Source: an uncultured Christensenella sp. (GTDB taxonomy: Bacteria; Bacillota; Clostridia; Christensenellales; Borkfalkiaceae). From it: 18,510 nt of DNA. Numbering within the stretch: the first letter of the stretch is position 1; each line of letters begins with the position of its first letter. The stretch spans positions 1 to 18,510 of the forward strand of contig CAJUCM010000030.1 of the NCBI GenBank assembly GCA_910585235.1. The letters are read 5' to 3'. The notes below the pieces were generated by a model. That model searched no databases, was not told where the DNA came from, and saw only the letters and a program-made list of their open reading frames with translations. Both the position numbers and the translations under genes were made by a program. This document shows, piece after piece, positions 1 through 6,045 of the stretch.

Positions 1-61
1 GCCGACGGGGGCGGGGGCTTGGGACGGACGAAACGCCGACGCGCGCCGCGTCCGTTCTAAA

Positions 62-93
62 ATTCGGGGTAAGGGGCGAAGCCCCTTCCGAAT
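62..93. terminator. Compound hairpin, possible terminator
   Basis: ATTCGG (62-67) pairs with CCGAAT (88-93), and inside it AAGGGGC (71-77) pairs with GCCCCTT (81-87) around a GAA loop, leaving GGT (68-70) as a bulge. On the + strand it directly follows the TAA at 58-60 but has no T-run. On the minus strand the stem runs into AATTTTAG, so it could terminate transcription from the right. Its function is uncertain. Confidence 0.35.
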
Positions 94-156
94 AGAAAAG
101 CGTCCCCGTTTACGGGGATATTGCGCGAAGATCCAACGCCGCAAACGGTGCGAAGG

Positions 157-312
157 TCCGGAGCGAAAGAGCGCAGTCAAAATTCGAGGTCAAACGACAT
201 CGTCAACGTTCTGAGCGAAGAAACGCGGTAAAAAATCGAAGTCAAAGAACCTGGCGAAGAACCGGAGCGAATAAACGGTGCTAAGTTTCTGAGTGACCAG
301 CACCGCAAAAAT
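157..312. repeat. Degenerate 52-nt tandem repeat, about three units
   Basis: The word GAGCGAA recurs at 161, 213 and 265, exactly 52 nt apart each time. Aligning 157-208 with 209-260 without gaps gives 35 of 52 identical positions, including a shared TCGA-GTCAAA block. The third unit, 261-312, matches the second at about half of its positions, mostly in the first 20 nt. No reading frame across the units looks like protein. This could be a decayed tandem array or an untranslated RNA; its function is unknown. Confidence 0.45.
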
Positions 313-333
313 GCGTTACCTTAAACGCAAAAA

Positions 334-353
334 CTTCCCGCAGGTGCGGGAAG
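334..353 (-). terminator. Intrinsic terminator, minus strand
   Basis: CTTCCCGC (334-341) and GCGGGAAG (346-353) form a perfect 8-bp stem with a 4-nt loop. Read on the minus strand, the stem is followed by TTTTTGCGTTT, a good U-tract. On the + strand no T-run follows. It lies downstream of the minus-strand tRNA and of the first terminator at 458-507, so it may be a back-up stop or may end an unseen minus-strand transcript. Confidence 0.6.
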
Positions 354-457
354 AGTGCAGAAACGATATTTTTGCTTTTGGGGAAATTTGGGGAAAATGG
401 CTTTTTGGCAAGATTTTCTTGAATTTTGCGAAAATCGTCAACAATGCTTAAAAGTAC

Positions 458-507
458 AAAAAAACGGGCAAATTCAAGTGAAAAACCTTGAAAAAGCCCG
501 TTTTTTT
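458..507 (-). terminator. Terminator of tRNA-Leu, probably bidirectional
   Basis: AAAAAAACGGGC (458-469) pairs with GCCCGTTTTTTT (496-507). A second stem inside, TTCAAG with CTTGAA, extends the hairpin. The end nearest the tRNA lies only 4 nt beyond its CCA end. Both strands give a GC stem followed by a T-run, so it can stop transcription from either side; its position points to the tRNA-Leu transcript. Confidence 0.8.
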
Positions 508-510
508 GGT

Positions 511-597
511 TGGTGCCGGTGATCGGGGTCGAACCGATACGGTATCACTACCACAGGATTTTGAGTCCAGCGCGTCTGCCAATTCCACCACACCGGC
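511..597 (-). tRNA. tRNA-Leu (anticodon CAA)
   Basis: The minus strand folds as a class II tRNA of 87 nt with encoded CCA. The acceptor stem GCCGGTG/CACCGGC is perfect, followed by discriminator A and CCA. The T arm is ATCGG-TTCGACC-CCGAT, and a long variable arm (GGTA-GTGA-TACC) marks Leu/Ser type. The anticodon loop CTCAAAA places anticodon CAA at 563-561, reading UUG. One oddity is the anticodon stem, CTGGA against TCCTG, which has a U-U mismatch at the second pair (28-42) where a complementary pair is expected. The gene has its own promoter (610-638) and a terminator immediately downstream. Confidence 0.96.
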
Positions 598-609
598 AAG
601 TTCTTTCAA

Positions 610-638
610 ATTATATAATAATATTCGGGAAAAGGCAA
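610..638 (-). promoter_or_regulatory. Promoter of tRNA-Leu
   Basis: On the minus strand, TTGCCT (638-633) and TATAAT (615-610) are separated by 17 nt. This places the transcription start near 603, a few bases before the mature tRNA 5' end at 597. The spacing and the perfect -10 make this a good sigma-A promoter. Confidence 0.8.
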
Positions 639-656
639 GCGATTTTTTCAATCTTC

Positions 657-685
657 TTGCAAAAAAAGCAAAAGCATGATACAAT
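657..685 (+). promoter_or_regulatory. Promoter of polA
   Basis: TTGCAA (657-662) and TACAAT (680-685) lie 17 nt apart. The expected start of transcription, 6-8 nt after the -10 box, falls at 691-693, on the polA start codon at 692. It is arranged back to back with the tRNA-Leu promoter. Confidence 0.75.
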
Positions 686-691
686 GTTCCT

Positions 692-3217
692 ATGGACAAA
701 TTCATTCTTATTGACGGAAACAGTCTTTTGAACCGCGCGTATTATGCGATGGGCGTATTTTCTACCAAAGACGGATTGCCCACAAACGGAATTTTCGGAT
801 TCATTAAACTGATTTTCAAAATTCTCGAAGAGAAAAAACCGGAATATTTTGCGGTCACGTTTGATCTGCACGCGCCGACGTTCCGCCATAAAATGTTTGA
901 CGGGTATAAAGCGACGAGAAAACCGATGCCGGAAGACCTTGTTGTGCAGGTTCCCGTTCTCAAAGAACTGCTCGCTTCTATGAACATCAGAATCATCGAA
1001 AAAGAGGGGTATGAAGCGGACGATTTGATCGGAACGCTTTCTCGGAAATACGACGGGGTCGAAGTATTCATTTATACGGGAGACAGAGACTCCTATCAGC
1101 TTGTGGACGACAACGTTTCCGTTTGCTTTACAAAGCGCGGCGTGAGCGACGTGGACTTGTTGACCAAACAGAACTTTTATGGGAAAGTATCCCTCGATCC
1201 TTTGCAGATCATAGAGGAAAAGGCGCTCATGGGGGATTCCTCCGATAATATTCCGGGCGTAAAGGGAATCGGTCCCAAGACTGCTTTGGAACTTCTGCAA
1301 AAGTACGGAACGCTTGACGGGATATATGAACATTTAGACGAACTTTCTAAGAGCGTTAAGGCAAAACTTGAAGCGGATAAGGAAATGGCGTATCTGTCGC
1401 GTACGCTTGCCACGATCGACACCAACGTGCCTCTTGACGTTACGCTCGAAAGTTGCAGATACAGCATTCCGTTTCCGGACGCGGCGCGGAATTATTTTCA
1501 GCGGTTGGAATTCCGTTCGTTGCTCAATACGAATTTTTTTGAAAAACAGGTATCCAAGACGGAATATTCCACCTGTTACCATCCGGAAGAAATCATGCCT
1601 CTTTTGGAAAACGTAGATGAATTTGCGTTCTGTGTTGAAAAAGAGGGGTATCATCTGTATTTCAAGGGGAAAGAAATTTGTTTTCCGTTCCGTGAAAACA
1701 TACTTGCGGAAGGGGTTTTTCCCGACGATATGAAACCTCTTTTAGAGGAACTTTTTGCGGGGTCGCGCGTTGCGCTCGTGACGGACGTAAAATCGACCGT
1801 TCGGCTTTTAGGCGAACTGGATATTCAGGTCGGCTGTCGTTTGGAAGACGTTTTGCTCCTGAGGTATCTCGGCAATTCCGATCTTCGCCCGTTGGATCCC
1901 AAAGAACTCGCAAAGGAATTCGATCTTCCCGAAATGGAATGCGCGTATGCCTTAAAGCTCACTTATGACGACGCATTAAATAACATGAAGGGAACGGAGG
2001 AGGAAAAACTTTACCGCGAACTGGAACTTCCGCTTGCCTATTTGTTGCTCGATATGGAGAATACGGGCGTGTGTGTTGACGAAGAGAAGTTCCCCGTTTT
2101 CCGCGAGAAGTTTAACGGCGAACTCAAAGAACTGTCCGATAAGATCTTTGCTTTGGCGGGACAGTCGTTCAATCTGAATTCGCCGTTTCAGCTCTCGGAA
2201 ATTTTGTTTGAAAAACTCGGATACAGTTCCAAAGGCTTAAAAAAGAATATTCGGGGCGGTTTTTCTACCAATGCGGAAGTGTTGGAAAAACTTGCGGAGG
2301 AGCATGAGATCGCAAGCCTGATCCTGCGCTACCGTGAGATTCAGAAATTGCTCTCAACGTATATCGATGGCATTGCGCCGCTTGTCAAGAGAGGCGTCGT
2401 GCATACGACTTATAATCAGACGATGACGACGACGGGCAGGCTTTCGAGCACCAATCCGAATTTACAGAATATTCCCGTCAATACGAAAGAGGGGCGGGAA
2501 CTGAGAAAACTGTTTATCGCCAACAAAGGAAATATTCTGATCGATGCGGATTATTCCCAGATCGAACTTCGTCTTCTGGCGCATTTTTCCGGTTCGGAGC
2601 GTCTCATAAAAGCCTACAACGAGGGGGCGGATATTCACAGCGAGACGGCTTCGCAGGTGTTCGGTATTTCGGAAGTTACACCTCAAATGCGTCGGGCGGC
2701 AAAGGTCATCAACTTCGGTATCATATACGGTATGGGTGCTTTCGCGCTCTCCAAGGATCTGAATTGTAGCGTCTCCGAAGCGCAGGCGTATATAGATCGC
2801 TATTTCAGCCGTTATCCCGAAGTAAAGAGTTATATGGACGAGAATATCCGCCGCGCCAGAGAAGATGGGTTTGTAATGACGATTCTCGGAAGAAAACGTT
2901 ATATCAACGAATTGAAATCTCCAAATGCGAACGTCCGCGCGTTCGGCGAGCGGGCGGCAAGAAATATGCCCTTGCAGGGGAGCGCCGCCGATATTATCAA
3001 AATTGCCATGCTTCGCGTTTCCGAGCGTTTGGAACGGGAGGGGCTTAAAGCAAAAATGGTTTTGCAGGTACACGACGAACTTATGCTCGACTGCCCTATG
3101 GAAGAGGCGGAACGGGCGGCGCTGATCCTGAAAGAGGAAATGGAAAATGCGGTCAGTCTGAAAGTGCCGTTGACGGTGGAAGTTTCAACCGGAGAGAGTT
3201 GGTATGAAGCAAAATAA
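692..3217 (+). CDS. polA: DNA polymerase I
   Basis: This 841-residue protein is family A DNA polymerase I, which fills gaps and removes primers in replication and repair. Residues 1 to about 260 form the 5'-3' exonuclease (IDGNSLLNRAYYA, EADD, TGDRDSYQL, and GDSSDNIPGVKGIGPKTA, the helix-hairpin-helix region). Residues about 290-460 occupy the 3'-5' exonuclease position, but I cannot find the DxE proofreading motif, as is usual for Gram-positive Pol I. The polymerase domain follows, with motif A DADYSQIELR (about 617), motif B RRAAKVINFGIIYG (about 667) and motif C QVHDEL (about 792). Family N-termini begin just before IDGNSL, so the ATG at 692 is right, yet no Shine-Dalgarno precedes it and the promoter sits so close that the mRNA should be leaderless. 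The end overlaps coaE by 14 nt. Confidence 0.98.
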   Translation: MDKFILIDGNSLLNRAYYAMGVFSTKDGLPTNGIFGFIKLIFKILEEKKPEYFAVTFDLHAPTFRHKMFDGYKATRKPMPEDLVVQVPVLKELLASMNIRIIEKEGYEADDLIGTLSRKYDGVEVFIYTGDRDSYQLVDDNVSVCFTKRGVSDVDLLTKQNFYGKVSLDPLQIIEEKALMGDSSDNIPGVKGIGPKTALELLQKYGTLDGIYEHLDELSKSVKAKLEADKEMAYLSRTLATIDTNVPLDVTLESCRYSIPFPDAARNYFQRLEFRSLLNTNFFEKQVSKTEYSTCYHPEEIMPLLENVDEFAFCVEKEGYHLYFKGKEICFPFRENILAEGVFPDDMKPLLEELFAGSRVALVTDVKSTVRLLGELDIQVGCRLEDVLLLRYLGNSDLRPLDPKELAKEFDLPEMECAYALKLTYDDALNNMKGTEEEKLYRELELPLAYLLLDMENTGVCVDEEKFPVFREKFNGELKELSDKIFALAGQSFNLNSPFQLSEILFEKLGYSSKGLKKNIRGGFSTNAEVLEKLAEEHEIASLILRYREIQKLLSTYIDGIAPLVKRGVVHTTYNQTMTTTGRLSSTNPNLQNIPVNTKEGRELRKLFIANKGNILIDADYSQIELRLLAHFSGSERLIKAYNEGADIHSETASQVFGISEVTPQMRRAAKVINFGIIYGMGAFALSKDLNCSVSEAQAYIDRYFSRYPEVKSYMDENIRRAREDGFVMTILGRKRYINELKSPNANVRAFGERAARNMPLQGSAADIIKIAMLRVSERLEREGLKAKMVLQVHDELMLDCPMEEAERAALILKEEMENAVSLKVPLTVEVSTGESWYEAK

Positions 3218-3791
3218 AAAAATAGCCGTTACGGGCGGGATCGGTAGCGGAAAAACATTGTTTTGCAATATTCTGAAAGAAATGGGTTACGCTGTTTTTT
3301 CCTGTGATGAAATTTACGGGGAGCTTATCAAGGAAGAAGAATATTTGTCCCGTTTGCAGGTTTTATTTCCCGAATGTTTTCAGAGCGGTGAATTGAATAA
3401 AGAACGGCTTTCGGAACGTATTTTTTCCGATACGGACGCGAAAAAGAGGCTTGAATCTCTGGCGCACCCCTTGATTATGCGGCGGCTGATTACAAAAATG
3501 AACGAAAAAGCTATTGCATTTGCGGAAGTTCCGCTTCTTTTCGAGGGCGGATTCGAGGATTTATTTGATCATGTGATTGCGCTTGTCCGCGATAAAGAGG
3601 AACGAATTCGGGCCGTGACAGAGAGGAGCGGGCTCTCAAAGCGGGAGGTTCTTTGCAGAATGGAGAATCAATTCGATCCCGCATTCTTATCGCAGAAAAA
3701 TTGCCACGTTGTAGTAAACGACGGTTCGCAAGAGGATTTGAAACAGAAAGCGAAACAGTTATTAAAAAAATTAAGGACAGAATTGTTCTGA
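3204..3791 (+). CDS. coaE: Dephospho-CoA kinase
   Basis: This 195-residue protein catalyses the last step of coenzyme A synthesis, phosphorylating the ribose 3'-hydroxyl of dephospho-CoA with ATP. The P-loop GGIGSGKT is at residues 11-18; CDEIYGELI (about 35) matches the acidic segment after strand 2, and LAHPLI and EVPLLFEGG follow in the normal order. The length is normal for the family. The start lies inside polA (14-nt overlap), with GGAGAG (3194-3199) a few bases upstream, so the two genes are translationally linked in one transcript, a common pairing in Bacillota. A terminator follows at 3814-3845. Confidence 0.96.
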   Translation: MKQNKKIAVTGGIGSGKTLFCNILKEMGYAVFSCDEIYGELIKEEEYLSRLQVLFPECFQSGELNKERLSERIFSDTDAKKRLESLAHPLIMRRLITKMNEKAIAFAEVPLLFEGGFEDLFDHVIALVRDKEERIRAVTERSGLSKREVLCRMENQFDPAFLSQKNCHVVVNDGSQEDLKQKAKQLLKKLRTELF

Positions 3792-3813
3792 GCGTGGTGG
3801 CGGTTGTTATTGT

Positions 3814-3845
3814 AAAACGGTGTTCCGGAAAGAATGCCGTTTTTT
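3814..3845 (+). terminator. Terminator of polA-coaE
   Basis: AAAACGG (3814-3820) pairs with CCGTTTT (3837-3843); TTC and GAA inside the loop pair further. A T-run follows to 3845. It lies 22 nt after the coaE stop. Confidence 0.75.
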
Positions 3846-3897
3846 GTCTATATAGGTAATAATATCAATTTTTCAAAATAATTTATCCGTTATTTTC

Positions 3898-3926
3898 TTG
3901 CAATTTATTTATGATCGTTGTATAAT
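3898..3926 (+). promoter_or_regulatory. Promoter of the sodium-pump decarboxylase cluster
   Basis: TTGCAA (3898-3903) and TATAAT (3921-3926) are 17 nt apart, in an AT-rich stretch. Transcription should start near 3933, leaving a leader of about 40 nt. This also shows that the open frame reaching back to 3898 is not coding there; translation starts at 3973. Confidence 0.85.
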
Positions 3927-3972
3927 GATATTTGTAGGAATTTGTTTTCTTGATTATCTCAAAGAGGTTTAT

Positions 3973-5328
3973 ATGGACAGAATTCAGGATTTGCGCAAAA
4001 AAAAGGACGCCTTGAAAAAGGCAAGCGGAAGCGTGAGGAAAGAAATCGAATCGTTGGTCGATGCGGGAAGTTTTGTTGAGCTTTCGGCTTTAAGTTTTTC
4101 CAAAAGCGCTTTTTATGATGATGACGCGCACGGAGAGGGAGTCGTAACGGGTTTTGCAACCATAAGCGGTCATCCCTTTTATCTTGTTGCGCAGAATTTT
4201 GACGTCGTTTCAGGCGGTCTTACCAAAGCGAATTGCGAAAAAGTCGCTAAAACTCTGAACGCGGCGGAAAAGAACAATACGCCCGTCGTTTATCTTTTGC
4301 ATTCGCAAGGCGTTTCGGTCGGAGAGGGCGTCAACGTTCTGGAAGGTATTTCCGAGCTTTTACTGAAAGCGACCCAATTAAAAGGCACGGTCATGCAATA
4401 CGCCTATCTTTCGGGCGGGGTTTACGGTTCCGCCGCGGCGCTTGCATCGGTCTGCGACGTCGTGTTCTTTGAGGATAAAAGCGTACTTTCCGTGAATTCG
4501 CCGTTGGTGCTTTCCGCAAAAGAAAACCGCAATCTGAAAGCCGAGGAAGTCGGAGGGTATTCCGCCTTAAACAAATCGGGGCTTCCGGCTATCAAAGTAA
4601 AAAATCTGAAAGAAGCGGGCGTGAAGATTCAGGCGATCACCGAATTGCTTGCGCTTCCCGTAGTTGACGCGGAGCTCAATAAACCCGTTCCCGCGCTCAA
4701 TAAGTCGGCGGATGCAAAGGCGATCGCCGCACTTTTGGAAAGCGGCATTGAACTCGGCGCGAACAGCGTTCCGGAAATCAAGGCGGTTCTCGGACGTATC
4801 GGCGGAATTGCGGTGGCGGCGATTGTATTCGATCAGGTAAAACTGACGGTTGAAAGCGTTCGTAAAATTAAAAATTTCGCAGAGTTTGCCTGCTGTTATA
4901 CTTTACCGCTTGTCCTGTTCGTTGACTGTTTGGGCGTTGAAGCGACGATGCAGACCAATAATAGCGGGGTATTAAAGGAAATTGCAGAGTATCTTTCTAT
5001 TCTCGATGCGATCGATACTGCAAAGATCGCTGTCGTAACGGGAAAAGCCGTCGGACTCGGATATTCGCTTTTTGCGGCAAAGAGTATCGGGTTCGATTAT
5101 ACGTTTGCTTTGGCGACTGCCGAAGTATCGCTCTTTGAGAGCGCGCTTGGCGCTGAAATCGAATATTCTACCGAAAAGGGCGTCGATAAAAAGAAACTTG
5201 CAAAACTCTATGCGGAAGAAAATGCCGATCCCGTGAACGCCGCAAAGAACGGTTATTTGGACGACGTCATCGAACCGCAGTTCTTAAAACAGTATCTGAC
5301 TGCCGCATTGCAGACGTTGGTTGGTTGA
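3973..5328 (+). CDS. Divergent acyl-CoA carboxyltransferase-like subunit
   Basis: This 451-residue protein belongs to the biotin-dependent carboxyltransferase (crotonase-fold) family of MmdA, PccB and the 12S transcarboxylase subunit. GEGVVTGFATISG (54-66), AQNFDVVSGGL (73-83) and LPLVLFVDCLG (311-321) follow family order. Motifs that build the active site are altered: SGGARIQEG reads SQGVSVGEG (111-119), GPCAGGAVYSPA reads AYLSGGVYGSAA (144-155), the PGF loop reads LGV (320-322), and RKAYGGAY reads GKAVGLGY (357-364). It is shorter than the usual 510 or so. I start at the ATG at 3973, with AAAGAGG at 3961-3967 and the promoter just upstream. It heads a cluster with biotin carrier, sodium pump and OadA-type subunit, so it likely transfers carboxyl groups to or from the same carrier. 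The substrate is unknown; methylmalonyl-CoA is one candidate, and loss of catalysis is possible. Confidence 0.85.
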   Translation: MDRIQDLRKKKDALKKASGSVRKEIESLVDAGSFVELSALSFSKSAFYDDDAHGEGVVTGFATISGHPFYLVAQNFDVVSGGLTKANCEKVAKTLNAAEKNNTPVVYLLHSQGVSVGEGVNVLEGISELLLKATQLKGTVMQYAYLSGGVYGSAAALASVCDVVFFEDKSVLSVNSPLVLSAKENRNLKAEEVGGYSALNKSGLPAIKVKNLKEAGVKIQAITELLALPVVDAELNKPVPALNKSADAKAIAALLESGIELGANSVPEIKAVLGRIGGIAVAAIVFDQVKLTVESVRKIKNFAEFACCYTLPLVLFVDCLGVEATMQTNNSGVLKEIAEYLSILDAIDTAKIAVVTGKAVGLGYSLFAAKSIGFDYTFALATAEVSLFESALGAEIEYSTEKGVDKKKLAKLYAEENADPVNAAKNGYLDDVIEPQFLKQYLTAALQTLVG

Positions 5329-5336
5329 GGTTGATT

Positions 5337-5669
5337 ATGATAAACGGATTATTGAGCGATTGGTTCAAAATGAACGTCGGAGACGGTGCATTTTATGCGG
5401 TATTCGGCTTCGTATTCGTCTTTTTGGGAATCGCGCTTCTCGTTGCGATTTTTACGGTTCTCGGACTTATCATGAAAAAAGTGAACGCGCGGAAACCGAA
5501 AAAGAGAAAAATCAAATCGAAAACGGAAGAAGCAAAGAGCAAAACGGATCAGAAGGAAGACGAGCTTTCGCCCGAAACGGTCGCGGCGATTACGGCGGCA
5601 ATTATGGCGGTTTATGAGAGCGAAAACGCGAAATGCGAATTTATCGTAAGAAGAATTAAAAGATTGTAA
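5337..5669 (+). CDS. OadG-like membrane anchor subunit of decarboxylase
   Basis: This is a 110-residue protein with one long hydrophobic segment (residues about 18-46), a very basic then mixed-charge linker (about 47-76), and a C-terminal block SPETVAAITAAIMAVYE followed by FIVRRIKRL. That layout matches the gamma/delta subunits (OadG, MmdD) that anchor the carboxyltransferase and assemble sodium-pumping decarboxylases. I chose ATG 5337, with GAGG at 5327-5330; an in-frame TTG at 5325 has no better site. It starts 8 nt after the preceding stop and 18 nt before the biotin carrier gene. Sequence identity in this family is low, so the assignment rests on layout and context. Confidence 0.82.
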   Translation: MINGLLSDWFKMNVGDGAFYAVFGFVFVFLGIALLVAIFTVLGLIMKKVNARKPKKRKIKSKTEEAKSKTDQKEDELSPETVAAITAAIMAVYESENAKCEFIVRRIKRL

Positions 5670-5687
5670 TAAATAGAGGAGATCAAT

Positions 5688-6032
5688 ATGCGTAATTTTG
5701 TAGTAACGGTCAACGGTAAACAGTATGAAGTTGGCGTTGAAGAAGTAGGGGGCGAAGCGCAGGAAGCGCCCCGTCAGGCGGTAGCGTTTTCCGCGGCGCC
5801 CGTGGCAAGCGCGCCCCAGAACGGAACAAAAGTTCTGTCGCCTTTCCCCGGACTTATCAAGTCGCTTTCGGTAGAGAACGGCGCGAAAGTCAAAAAGGAT
5901 CAGCCGATCCTCGTATTGGAAGCCATGAAGATGGACAACGACATTTCCGCTCCCTGCGACGGCGTGGTGACTTTTCAGGTAGCGAAGGGCGCGAACGTGG
6001 AATCGGATACGGTTCTTGCCGTAATTTCTTAA
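5688..6032 (+). CDS. Biotin carboxyl carrier protein of the decarboxylase
   Basis: This 114-residue protein carries biotin, which shuttles carboxyl groups between carboxyltransferase and membrane pump. The N-terminal part (MRNFVVTVNGKQYEV) resembles the start of MmdC/GcdC-type carriers, an Ala/Pro-rich linker covers about 24-46, and the biotinyl domain fills 47-114 with EAMKM at 78-82. Lys81 is the expected biotinylation site. AGAGGAG precedes the ATG. It is the only biotin domain in the cluster: the OadA-type subunit downstream ends before where its own would be, so both carboxyltransferases must share this carrier or use one encoded elsewhere. No biotin ligase or biotin carboxylase is in the window. 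Confidence 0.94.
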   Translation: MRNFVVTVNGKQYEVGVEEVGGEAQEAPRQAVAFSAAPVASAPQNGTKVLSPFPGLIKSLSVENGAKVKKDQPILVLEAMKMDNDISAPCDGVVTFQVAKGANVESDTVLAVIS

Positions 6033-6045
6033 CGCGGAGAGATTT

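Larger units (their letters stand above)
1..510. other. Gene-poor left edge with hairpins and degenerate repeats
   Basis: I see no convincing coding region here. The first 60 bases are very GC-rich. Frame 1 reads a glycine-rich then arginine-rich tail ending at a TAA at 58-60, which could be the C-terminus of a gene lying outside the window, but it is too short to judge. The remainder holds a compound hairpin (62-93), a CCCCG-TTTA-CGGGG hairpin (104-117), a degenerate 52-nt repeat (157-312), and two hairpins followed by T-runs on the minus strand (334-353 and 458-507). Confidence 0.6.

Noticed and set aside
2..214. Open frame running from the window edge to a TGA at 212
   Set aside because: About 70 codons, extremely Arg/Lys-rich, passing through two hairpins and into the degenerate repeat. 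It looks like GC-rich chance, not protein.
614..619. TATAAT on the + strand as a polA promoter
   Set aside because: No -35 box at the right distance (it would lie in the tRNA gene); the site is the AT-rich overlap of the tRNA promoter's own -10 box. The promoter at 657-685 is far better.
3898..3972. In-frame extension of the carboxyltransferase to an upstream TTG
   Set aside because: It covers the -35 and -10 boxes; the good ribosome site and family homology both point to ATG 3973.
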